Assembly: GCA_964423785.1 (NCBI GenBank)
Contig: CAYRGZ010000002.1
Coordinates: 1-49,612, forward strand
Source of the DNA: S012-135 sp964423785
Lineage (GTDB): Bacteria > Desulfobacterota > Desulfobulbia > Desulfobulbales > S012-135
Direction: 5' to 3'
DNA: 49,612 nucleotides
Both the position numbers and the translations under genes were made by a program. Below are positions 7,353 to 16,900 of the stretch, in pieces; position 1 is the first letter of the stretch; each line of letters opens with the position of its first letter. The notes below the pieces were generated by a model, which saw only the letters and a list, made by a program, of their open reading frames with translations, ran no database searches and had not been told where the DNA came from.

Positions 7353-8374
7353 TGCATCGAAGCCAATTGCCAGACAACTTCAGTATGGAGGTGAGCATCC
7401 CGACAGACGAGGATGGGTATCTGGATCGGGAGTGCCCCAACGATGTGTGCGAAGCGGCGTTCAAGATTCTGGTCGATGACTGGAAAGACAAGGTTCGCGA
7501 TGAAGAGGTGTTCTGTCCTGTGTGCGGACATACGGCGACATCCGACAATTGGTTGACACATGATCAGCTTGAATACTGCAAGAGCCGTCTTATGGCAGAA
7601 TTCATGCCGATGCTTGACGCGGAAATGAAACGCATGGCGCGTGATTTCAACCGCAGTATGCCCCGGGGCGGTCTGATCAGCGTATCCATGAGCTACAAGC
7701 CGTCTCGACCTATGACTGTGGTTCCTCTGGAGGCTGCGGAACTGATGCGACAACGGTACGTCTGTGAGTCGTGCGGTTGTCGGTATGCAGCGATAGGGGC
7801 GGCGTTTTTCTGCCCGTCCTGCGGCCACAACTCGGCGCGGACAGCGCTCGTAGAAACCCTGGCGACGGTTCGAAAGTTGCCTGAAGTACGAAAAGCCCTG
7901 GAAGCGGGACTCGACCGCGATGCTTCGGCCAACGCCTACCGACTCATACTCGAAGAAAACATGGGCAAGCTGGTGGCGGCCTTCCAGCGATTTGCTGAGG
8001 CTACCTTCGAGGCGCTTCCCAACGCGGGCGATTTCAGCCCTCGCCGCAACCTGTTCCAGAACCTGCCCCAGTCAAGCGACCTATGGGAACAGGCCATCGG
8101 TGTCCGCTACGAAGCCATGCTTACACCCACAGAGTGGAACGAGTTGCAACGCTGTTTTCAACAACGCCACATCCTGGCGCACAAGGATGGCATAGTGGAC
8201 GAGGATTACCTGAAAAAGACGGGCGACCGGCAGTATCAACCCGGCCAACGCTTGGTCATCAAAGAAGCCGATGTCATGCGCTTCACCGACCTGGTTAAGA
8301 AGCTCACAACTGCTCTGCATGACGCCTGCGTAGATGCAGCGGAAAATGAAAGGATTCATAACCAACGTGGTTGA
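7349..8374 (+). CDS. Zinc-ribbon protein with HEPN-like C-terminal domain
   Basis: The 341-aa protein belongs to no family I can name. Two zinc ribbons are visible: C29/C34 with C56/C59, and C-x2-C near 138-141 with C-x2-C near 155-158. The C-terminal third is helical and contains R-H-I-L-A-H (residues 273-278) followed by K-D-G-I-V-D-E-D-Y. This fits the R-[N/D/H]-x3-H motif of HEPN domains, which are either RNases or dimeric RNA-binding scaffolds. The start overlaps the hsdM-TRD stop (ATGA), with GGAGA just upstream. Zinc ribbons plus HEPN would suit a sensor or toxin component that contacts nucleic acid. Whether the RNase site is active cannot be judged from the sequence. Confidence 0.65.
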   Translation: MMHRSQLPDNFSMEVSIPTDEDGYLDRECPNDVCEAAFKILVDDWKDKVRDEEVFCPVCGHTATSDNWLTHDQLEYCKSRLMAEFMPMLDAEMKRMARDFNRSMPRGGLISVSMSYKPSRPMTVVPLEAAELMRQRYVCESCGCRYAAIGAAFFCPSCGHNSARTALVETLATVRKLPEVRKALEAGLDRDASANAYRLILEENMGKLVAAFQRFAEATFEALPNAGDFSPRRNLFQNLPQSSDLWEQAIGVRYEAMLTPTEWNELQRCFQQRHILAHKDGIVDEDYLKKTGDRQYQPGQRLVIKEADVMRFTDLVKKLTTALHDACVDAAENERIHNQRG

Positions 8375-8378
8375 GGAA

Positions 8379-11300
8379 ATGTCACAATCCCATATCTGGC
8401 AGGTGCTCGACCATCTTCGGGACGAGTTACCCGCCCATGATGTGCCTGTGACTTTGGCCGCGCTTCTTTATCTCCGTTGGGCCGATTTCCAGGAAGCTGA
8501 GCAGGAGGCCATCGCCGCCTTTGACGAGGCTGATTACGACCCGGTGCTGCCCGCCGCGCTACACTGGCGATCCTGGTATGACCTTCCGCCACATGATCTG
8601 CCGGAACTTTTCTCGGACCGGCTTGCTCCGGCATTGGAGCGGCTGAACAATTCCCGTCACAATCCACTCGCGACCCACCTGCACCGAATTGCATCGGCGG
8701 TGAAGGACTTGGGGCGGCTGTCGCCCCACGCTCTGGAAGCGCTCATCCACTGGCTGGCACAGCAGCCCTTCGAAACACCATCGGACCGGCGCGCCTTGTT
8801 GGACGTTTTCGACGCCTTGTTGGACAGAGTTCCTGACAAGTCTTTCAGTGAGTTTCGCACCCCAGCCGCCATCGTCAGCCTGCTTGTCGAGCTGGCCGCG
8901 CCCGCGCCGGGGGACCGTGTCTACGACCCGTGCTTTGGTACGGCGGGTTTGCTCACTGCCGCCTGTGACCACGTTCTGCGCAAGGGGAAGGACCGCTTCA
9001 GCCGCAATGGCGGTCCTGGTTTGATGGTTTCGGGTGTCGAGCTGAACGCAGATGCCTTTGTCATCGGCTTGACGCGTCTTGCTTTGGCGGGTGTCGATGA
9101 TCCACAGCTTGAACTGGGCAACAGTTTGGAGCGCACGCCACCCAACAACCCGCAACAGGATGGATTTGACATTGTGTTGGCCAATCCCCCCTGGGGCATG
9201 CGTGTTCAGCCCGCTGGCCTGGATCATTTCCCCGTGCGGACCACGGACACAACGGGGCTGTTCATCCAGCATGCCTTGACCCAGCTTCGGCCTGAAGGCC
9301 GGGCCGTACTGGTTGTTCCCGAGGGGTTCCTTTTCCGAGGAGGTCCGGAGCGTAAATTGCGCAGGATGCTGGTGGAGCAGCACACGGTTGAGGCGGTTGT
9401 GTCTCTCCCCGCTGGCGCGTTCCTTCCTCATACGGGCATCAAGGCCAGTGTCCTCTTACTGCGTCGCGGTGGCTTGACAAAGCACATCCGAATGGTGGAT
9501 GCGGAATTCTACTTTGAGAAAGGCAAAGGGCGGAAACCCGCCACCATCCAACCTGAACAAATACAAAAGCTGGCCAAAGAAATCCGAACGCCAACGCCAT
9601 CCAGGAATTGCTGGGATGTGGATATTGAATCGCTGGCCGAGGTGGATTGGGATTTTACCCCGAAGCGCCGCGACCGGAGCGGCCTGCTCAGTATCCTTGA
9701 TTCGCTTCGATCCGAAGTGGACGTCCTTCCCCTCAAGGAGTGCTGCAAGATTTCAAGGGGGCGGATATTTCCGCGAGACCAACTCCTTGACGAGCCTCCA
9801 CCTCGCCCAACGGCCTGGGAACAGGCAAGTTTATTCCCTGAAACGAATACGGTACGGCAGCGAACGCTCTTCGATGCACCGATTATTCCCTATGTTCGGA
9901 TAAAGGATGTGCAACGGGGGCAGGCTTCCAGGGGGTCGTCCTGGTTATCCCCGGATGCGGCCGCTTCCGTGGATGCCAGGTGGAAGCTCAAGGCGGGCGA
10001 TGTGCTCCTTTCCAAATCCGGCACAATCGGCAAGGCCGGGGTGGTCCGAAACGGGGCGGTGGGAGCGGTTGCCGCCAGCGGCCTGTTCGTTCTTCGCCCC
10101 GACCAGGACCGCCTCGATCCGCACTTCCTTCTGGCTTACTTCGATAGCAGTGAGTGCCGGGCATGGCTGGATGACAAGGCCCGCGGGGCAACGATTCGAC
10201 ACCTGTCCAGGCGTATCCTGGGTGAGATGCCTGTGCCGCTGCCACCGCTTCAGATTCAGCAGCGTGTTGCAACTCAGCACCGCGGACATGGTGTCGATGT
10301 ATTGGCGTTCCTGGCCCAGCTCCTGACGCAGGGAGAAGATGATCCCATTGCACAGTGGCTCGACAAAGCTGCAACGGGATTGCCTCTCGATGTTGATGCG
10401 GTTGACGATCCACTGGACCTTGCCCCGCTGGATCGCCTTGCTTCGGAGGTTCGCGAGATTCGCAACCGGGTCGCGCACGACAGCCGGGGTGACAGCGCCC
10501 TTGCGGCGTGGATTCTCGCCTTTAACGAGGCAGTCTCCGGTCTTCGTGGTGTCCGCGCTATCCCGCAAGGACCAGGCCTGCTGAGCGTGTTACAGGAATC
10601 GGTCCGGGCATTGAAGGCGACGATGCCGCTGATTGCGGGGCATCTTCCGAATGAAGCTAAAGCGAGAAGTCTGACCAGGCTGGTGTCAACCTGGTTGGAC
10701 CGTGCGTGCTCGGCATTGCTTGGCAAGGTGAAAGTGGTCGTAAGCGCGGATGCCGCGACGTTGCCTGTTGGCGAAATGGTGGAGGTTACCCTCAGCGTTC
10801 ACAACCAGGGACCGCTACCATTACGCAATCTGAACATCTCGACAAGTCCTGACTGGGGGCGGGGTGATACCGACTATTTGGCAGAAGACGCAAAGATGGC
10901 TGTCGAACTGGTCGGGACCGGCCCCAAGAAAGCTGGTACGTTCACGCTGTCAGTGGAGTGGTCAGCCAACACACTTGACGGACAGACAACAGATGGGGTT
11001 CGCGAGATCGCGTTCGACGTCGTCGATACGATCCCGGATACCGGCGGGAACGATCTGGATATAGGCGGAAGCCCCTATGTTTGCGGCGATCCGGTCAGCC
11101 CCGAACGTAACGATGTGTTTTTCGGTCGTGAGGAACTACTGGAGCAGATCCGCCGTCAGGTTATCCGGAGTGGCAACGTGGTCCTGCTTGAAGGCAACCG
11201 CCGTTCGGGCAAGTCTTCTATCCTCTGGCATCTGGAGGGCACGAATGGTGTCCCCGGCTGGTTGGGTGTCTATTGCAGCCTGCAGGGTGCGGAGGGCAGC

Positions 11301-12305
11301 AAGGATGGCGTGGGCGTACCTACTGTCGAAGTGTTCCGGGAAATGGCCAAGAGCATTGCCAGGAGCATGCAGGCACTTGACGATAAAACACCTCTGCCGG
11401 ACGGCACCATACTTCCACCGGGCAAGAAACTCGGTATAGCCAAAGCATGCCGCAACGGGATCGGCGAAACGTCATCGTTTTCAGACTTCCGCGATTATGT
11501 TGAAGTCGCTCTTGAAACTCTGGCTAAACACGATCTTGGCCTGCTGTTGATGCTGGACGAGTTCGACAAGCTCCAGGAGGGCATTGATAGCGGCGTCACG
11601 TCGCCACAAGTCCCGGAAAACATTCGTTTCCTCGTTCAGTCCTACACGCGGTTTTGTGCAATCCTGACCGGCTCCCGGCGGTTGAAACGGCTGCGCGAGG
11701 AGTACTGGTCCGCCCTTTATGGTCTTGGAACCCGTTTTGGTGTGACCTCGCTGCCCGCCGAGTATGCCCGGCGTCTAGTCACCGAGCCAGTGAAGGGACG
11801 TCTTACCTACTCACGGGAAGCCGTTGAACGGGCGATCTTCCTGACCTCCGGGCAACCGTATCTCCTTCAGTGCTTGTGTAACCGTATTTTCGACATGTCC
11901 GCCCAATTGAAGACTCGGTCAGTGACGCTTGACTTGGTGGATCAGGCAGGAAATGCCCTTGTCGAGGACAACGAGCACTTCGCCAGTCTATGGGACTACG
12001 CCCAGTCTGATCGAAGGCGGTTCATCCTCGCGCTCTGCCACAAAGAAGCCGACAGCCCGGATCTCCTTCGACTGGGGGTAATTCAAGAGAGGTTATTCAG
12101 CCATGGCATCGAGGTCAGTGACGAGACCTTGATCGAGGACCTTGAATTCCTGCGAGAACTCGAACTCATCAAACTCGTAGGCGAAACCGGCGGAGGTCAC
12201 TACGTGTTGGCCATCCCGCTGATGGGGGCCTGGATCGAGAAACAACAGGACTTCGCGGCCGTCAAAAGCAAGGCAAGGTTGGAAACGGAGGATCTACATG
12301 AGTAA
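8379..12305 (+). CDS. Five-part fusion: methylase, TRD, HEPN-like helices, Ig-like domain, AAA+/STAND ATPase
   Basis: With the ATG at 8379 the protein has 1,308 aa. ATGs at 8334 and 8346 in the same frame would add 15 or 11 residues but overlap the previous gene. In order, the parts are as follows. An HsdM-like methylase has D-P-C-F-G-T-A-G (about 183) and N-P-P-W (269). A single HsdS-type TRD (about 448-630) contains K-A-G-D-V-L-L-S-K-S-G-T-I-G-K-A-G and ends in P-L-P-P-L-Q-I-Q-Q-R. A helical segment holds R-N-R-V-A-H (695-700, HEPN-like). A beta-rich Ig/CARDB-like domain spans about 784-885. A P-loop ATPase carries G-N-R-R-S-G-K-S (939), L-M-L-D-E-F-D (about 1060) and G-Q-P-Y-L-L-Q (about 1159). 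A winged-helix-like tail ends the protein. It may pair with the HsdM-TRD protein to rebuild an M2S enzyme with its own switch ATPase. It overlaps the next gene by 8 nt. Confidence 0.82.
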   Translation: MSQSHIWQVLDHLRDELPAHDVPVTLAALLYLRWADFQEAEQEAIAAFDEADYDPVLPAALHWRSWYDLPPHDLPELFSDRLAPALERLNNSRHNPLATHLHRIASAVKDLGRLSPHALEALIHWLAQQPFETPSDRRALLDVFDALLDRVPDKSFSEFRTPAAIVSLLVELAAPAPGDRVYDPCFGTAGLLTAACDHVLRKGKDRFSRNGGPGLMVSGVELNADAFVIGLTRLALAGVDDPQLELGNSLERTPPNNPQQDGFDIVLANPPWGMRVQPAGLDHFPVRTTDTTGLFIQHALTQLRPEGRAVLVVPEGFLFRGGPERKLRRMLVEQHTVEAVVSLPAGAFLPHTGIKASVLLLRRGGLTKHIRMVDAEFYFEKGKGRKPATIQPEQIQKLAKEIRTPTPSRNCWDVDIESLAEVDWDFTPKRRDRSGLLSILDSLRSEVDVLPLKECCKISRGRIFPRDQLLDEPPPRPTAWEQASLFPETNTVRQRTLFDAPIIPYVRIKDVQRGQASRGSSWLSPDAAASVDARWKLKAGDVLLSKSGTIGKAGVVRNGAVGAVAASGLFVLRPDQDRLDPHFLLAYFDSSECRAWLDDKARGATIRHLSRRILGEMPVPLPPLQIQQRVATQHRGHGVDVLAFLAQLLTQGEDDPIAQWLDKAATGLPLDVDAVDDPLDLAPLDRLASEVREIRNRVAHDSRGDSALAAWILAFNEAVSGLRGVRAIPQGPGLLSVLQESVRALKATMPLIAGHLPNEAKARSLTRLVSTWLDRACSALLGKVKVVVSADAATLPVGEMVEVTLSVHNQGPLPLRNLNISTSPDWGRGDTDYLAEDAKMAVELVGTGPKKAGTFTLSVEWSANTLDGQTTDGVREIAFDVVDTIPDTGGNDLDIGGSPYVCGDPVSPERNDVFFGREELLEQIRRQVIRSGNVVLLEGNRRSGKSSILWHLEGTNGVPGWLGVYCSLQGAEGSKDGVGVPTVEVFREMAKSIARSMQALDDKTPLPDGTILPPGKKLGIAKACRNGIGETSSFSDFRDYVEVALETLAKHDLGLLLMLDEFDKLQEGIDSGVTSPQVPENIRFLVQSYTRFCAILTGSRRLKRLREEYWSALYGLGTRFGVTSLPAEYARRLVTEPVKGRLTYSREAVERAIFLTSGQPYLLQCLCNRIFDMSAQLKTRSVTLDLVDQAGNALVEDNEHFASLWDYAQSDRRRFILALCHKEADSPDLLRLGVIQERLFSHGIEVSDETLIEDLEFLRELELIKLVGETGGGHYVLAIPLMGAWIEKQQDFAAVKSKARLETEDLHE

Positions 12306-13917
12306 TCCGAGGTTCCCCATATTAGGTACCGAGATCCCGCCGATGCTCGGCCGCGCCGGAATCATGCATCGCATCTGGAACGATCTCACCAAGACCACTC
12401 CAAGCAACCTTTCGGTGATCGGGCCGCGATTCGTGGGCAAGACAGTCATCATGAATGCCCTGGCCCAACGTATCACCGATGAAGAATCCCCCTATGAGTT
12501 CGTACTGTATTGGCACCTTGGTCATGTAGCACCGGCATCGGATGAAGATTTTATAGCCCAGCTCTGCGAGCGACTGCGCGACTGCCTGGCTCAATCACAA
12601 GCGGATACTTCCGAATATCGCAAGCACCTTGAGGATCATTCCTTCAGCAATCTGGCGGAAGTAGCTGAATTGCTTGACGGGGAGGGTTGGTCTGTTCTCA
12701 TGCTTTGGGATGGCTTCGACAAGCCTTTGGGCCAAGGAAAGCTGACGGGACACCTCTGGGATCAGATGCGGACGATGTTCTACGGCAAGAAGCACAAGAT
12801 AGTTACGGCAACGCGAAAACCGCTGAGCGAGTTGATCCGCAGTCAGGATGCCATCACCAGTCCGTTCTGGAATATCTTCGACATGAATCCCGTGCGCGTC
12901 GATGCCTTCGACGAGCAGGACCGTGAGGCGATCATCAAGGAATTATCGGCGCACAGTTTCCTGGCGGGGGCGAAAACCGAACTGGCCAACTGGTCTGCAG
13001 GATTTCCACCGCTTTTCCTGGGAATTTTGAATCAGATTGCCTGCGACATTCCGGCCGGGCAGGTGGACAACGAAACCGTCAACCGGGCGGCGAAGAAGGC
13101 CCTGGAGAATCTCTCCGATGTGATCTCGGCGATGTGGCAAGACTGTCCCGCTGGTGCAAAAGATCTCTACAGCCATCTTGTAGATCGTAGAGATTTTCTC
13201 TTCGATGATGCTGGGAAGGATGAAAGGGACTGCTTGATCGAGAAGGGCTTCGCCAGGAAAACGGGCAATAAGTTGACAGCCTCGTGTCGTATGCTTCAGG
13301 AGTATATCCAGGGTGCCGGGCCAGATGCCGGCAGCATGGCGCGCCTATTCAGATCATGGGATGATTATCAGGCTAACATCCGCGGTTTGCTCGAGCGCCG
13401 ACTGGCTCATATATCACGTTTTGATGATCGGCTGCATCGGCTCGTGGCCCGAGCTATTGAGGATATTCCTGATTTTCCTGACGACTGCCTGAACAATCTG
13501 ACGGGGATCAGAGATACCGCCTTGCAGATTATTTGGCAACGCGAGTTCGGGCCTGAAATGCGCGTGCCTCAGAATCTTGTTTCCTACTGGACGGAAAATC
13601 CACGCAGTAACCACAGATTGATTTCGGACATGATGCAGTCAGACAACTGGAGGATTTCTGACGATCCGCTGAATCAAATTCGCCTGTTGGGACTGTTGAC
13701 CGGGTGCCATAGAGATTTCGACGCGAAAGCGAAGGTCACCACAAAGGATACCTATGTTCTGATTGATGCCATTCATAACTTCCGAAACCGCTCCCAGCAC
13801 CCGGATGGACAAGCCATCCACCTTGGCGTGGCCGTCGCAGCGATCATGAGTTGCTTGGAACTACTGGCTTGCCTGGAACGGGAAAGCGTGACTTTGATAC
13901 CTGGGGGAGGGGCATGA
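12298..13917 (+). CDS. AAA+/STAND-like ATPase with C-terminal HEPN-like motif
   Basis: The 539-aa protein is led by a P-loop NTPase domain: L-G-R-A near 20, Walker A G-P-R-F-V-G-K-T (42-49) and Walker B V-L-M-L-W-D-G-F-D-K (about 133-142). The P-loop layout resembles the Orc1/Cdc6-like or MNS-clade STAND ATPases and the ATPase domain at the end of the preceding fusion protein. The C-terminus contains F-R-N-R-S-Q-H (R496 to H501), another HEPN-type R-N-x3-H motif, in a helical context. GGAGGAT lies 5-11 nt before the ATG. The start lies inside the upstream gene and the stop overlaps the next start (ATGA), so co-translation is expected. A role as a phage-sensing or signal-relay ATPase is inferred; no specific family name is claimed. 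Confidence 0.75.
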   Translation: MSNPRFPILGTEIPPMLGRAGIMHRIWNDLTKTTPSNLSVIGPRFVGKTVIMNALAQRITDEESPYEFVLYWHLGHVAPASDEDFIAQLCERLRDCLAQSQADTSEYRKHLEDHSFSNLAEVAELLDGEGWSVLMLWDGFDKPLGQGKLTGHLWDQMRTMFYGKKHKIVTATRKPLSELIRSQDAITSPFWNIFDMNPVRVDAFDEQDREAIIKELSAHSFLAGAKTELANWSAGFPPLFLGILNQIACDIPAGQVDNETVNRAAKKALENLSDVISAMWQDCPAGAKDLYSHLVDRRDFLFDDAGKDERDCLIEKGFARKTGNKLTASCRMLQEYIQGAGPDAGSMARLFRSWDDYQANIRGLLERRLAHISRFDDRLHRLVARAIEDIPDFPDDCLNNLTGIRDTALQIIWQREFGPEMRVPQNLVSYWTENPRSNHRLISDMMQSDNWRISDDPLNQIRLLGLLTGCHRDFDAKAKVTTKDTYVLIDAIHNFRNRSQHPDGQAIHLGVAVAAIMSCLELLACLERESVTLIPGGGA

Positions 13918-16900
13918 CGACACCAGACCCTCGTCACTCCGGCCGTTCCGTAGACCGCCGCGGCGATGCCCGTATCATCCGCGGCGCGCTCGACGAGGTC
14001 AAGGCCATCCAGACTTTGCTCGCGGATATCTACAAGGATGCGGGTGATGGCCGAACTCTGGTGCGGGAGCTTGTCCAGAACGCGGATGATGCCGGTGCGG
14101 GGCGGCTGCTGTTCGTTGTCGTGGAGCAGGGGTGGGAAAACGCCGAAAACGGCCTGCTCCGTGGTCCTGGGCTGCTCGTGGTGAACAACGGCCCTTTCCC
14201 GGCCAGGGACCGCGACGCGCTGCACCAGGCTCTCGGCGGCTCCAAGGCGGATGATACCGGAAAGGTAGGCAGGTTCGGGATCGGGCTCAAAAGCGTCTTC
14301 CATATCTGCGAGGCCATAGTGTACGTGGGAGCCGAAGCCGGCACCTTGCGGCCTGGCGCGTTGAACCCCTGGGCCGGAACGGGTGAGCAGGATGACGCGG
14401 ACCCGCTGCACCCGGACTGGGACGAGGTGGGAGATAATGACCTGGCCATGCTTGAGAAAGCGGCAACCGAGCTGCTCGGGCGGTTCGACAATGGTCTGCT
14501 CCTGTGGATCCCCCTGCGTCGGCCCGCCCATCTCGATCGGGCCAGGGACCGGCCATACGGCCTGGGCCAATTCTGCCCGACAGCGGAAGAAATAGCCGGC
14601 TGGTTTAATCGCCCCGCCACCCTGGCGCTTTTGCTCGCGCAGTGTGGCTACCTGCGTTCTATCGAGGCGGGGCGGGCTGAGACCCCGGGCGGTCTTGCCG
14701 CTCGCACGCCGCTTGCCCGTGTGTCCCGTCCCGGCTTCGAGCCAGGAGCATGGGTCGGCCGTTACGACGACGATTCCACCGTGTCAAGGCGCTCATTTGA
14801 GGGAGCCATTGAAAGCAACGCGGGGGAGAATGGTGCGGACAGATGGGCGGTCCAGGGTGTAGAGGCATTGGGGCACGACAAGCTCTTTACGCTTCGTTCC
14901 AGCGGGGATTGGCCCATTGATCTCGTTCCGAAAGACGGGCATGTCGCCGAGGTCCCCAGGAAGGCCCTGGCACATGCCGCCGTGACCGTTCTTCGCGCCA
15001 ACAGCTCTCATGGGAACCGTGCTCTACGGGTTCGCTGGGCTGTGTTTTTGCCCCTCGATGACGCTCCTGTCCCGGGATCCAACACCTTGGTAGAGACTAC
15101 CGGGAGCGGCAAGGTGAACGGGGCCTGGGATATTATTCTGCATGGATATTTCTGGCCCTCGCACGACCGCAGATCGATTCCAGGCGTCACCGATGACGAC
15201 GACGGCACGGGGGACGGAGCCATGCGCGTCCGTTGGAACCGGAGCGTTCGGGACGAGTTGCTCCTTCCCCTGGTGCCGGCCGCCCTTGCCCGGGAGACGA
15301 ACAACCTGGACGCCGGGGTAGCGTGGCAATTTTTGCAGGCTGTCACTGAGACACGGATCGTCCGGGATCACCGCGAAGCTGTTACACGGCGCCACCTGCT
15401 CCTTCCAACCCTCACTGAAAGCGGCATCCGTTGGGACAAGAAAGCGAGAGAGGGGATGCGGATTTTGTCCATCCCAGCGTGGACAAAGGCACCTGAAGCG
15501 GTACGCAAGTCGTTTGCCGCGTTTTTGTCAAAACAGCCGGACAAGGTCGTGTTTATCGATAACGACGCACCGAGACTCGGCGGGGAACCGGGCCGATGGC
15601 CTGCGGACTGGCTGAAACGGCTGCTGGACTGCGTGCCGGCGGAGGCCTTTCACACGCCCCGGGACCTGAGATGGATCGAAGTCCTTGTTCGCCATGTCAT
15701 GGGATCCGGGGACTCTTTGGACGATGAGCTTGTCATTATCGTTGCCCGTTGGATTGGCCAGCGGATCGGCGAAGGGGTGTTGACACCCACGACGGGCGGA
15801 CCGGTCGACGATACGCGGGAGGACTTGCGGGAAGCCTGGCGGAGTCTTTTTTCCGCGTTCCCCGAAGAATGGCTGGTGGATGCCCCGGTGGACAGTCAAC
15901 ACGCCGTGGTTGAGCTGGCGGCCGCAGGCCTTGTCGGTGAGGGCCTTCTGCCGATCCCGCTCGGACGTCGGCCAGGCGCGCCCCCACGATCGCGGCCGGA
16001 GCCACAGCGCCTGGACAGTGCGCTGCTGGAGCTCGGAAGACGCCTTGCAGGGCCGGAAGGGACATCACAGCGCACCCGGAGATCCAGGCTGCTGCTGGCG
16101 GAGTCCCTCCTTGCCGTGCGCGAGGATATTCCTCTCGAGGAAGAGTTGGAATCCTTACCGCTGCTGCGTGCGCGCAGGTTGCCGGAGGACAGGGACGAGG
16201 CCTGGTCGATTGGGGATCTGCGTCGTCAGAATGAACGTCATCGCGTGTTCGCCCGGCCCAGCACCGACGTCGAAGACAGTGAGAGTGAGGAGGATGGCTC
16301 CTCCCTCGAAGCGCCGTCAGACCCCAAGCGCGCAGTGCAGGAGCTGTCCAGGGCGATCGGTGAACCTGTGTGGCTTGTCGAGGCAGCGGTCGGGGCTGCG
16401 GTTCGCGCGCCGGTTCCTGCGGCCGGCCCGCTGGCCAGCGCAGTACTATGTTCCGGGGCTATCCGGTCCGATCCATTGGAGCGACAGCCGCTTCTGCAGA
16501 GGATTTCGGCGGATTTGGTGGCGCTCGCAGCCGACGACGGAGACACCGTGCGTAATGCGATTCGGGCGCTGCTGACCGGGAGAGTCGCGGACGACGCGAT
16601 GGATGGCAGGCTTTACTATGTCCGGAGCCAGGACTCGGAACAGGCGGAGAACCAGAAGACGCTTGAAATTTTGCTCCGGCTCCTCAACCGGTCATGGTGC
16701 ATGGTCAGACCGGCGCTGATCGAATCGCTTCCGCATGCACTCGTGGAGGACCTCCTCGTCAAAGCCGTCGATGCAGGCGTACTCCATGATCTGCTGCGTG
16801 AGGCGCTGGATGAACCTGTCGACTGGAGCATGCTCGAACAATCAGAAGCCCTGCACCTGCTCAGGCACCTGTTCGAGACTGCACCCGAGAAGAAGGCGGC

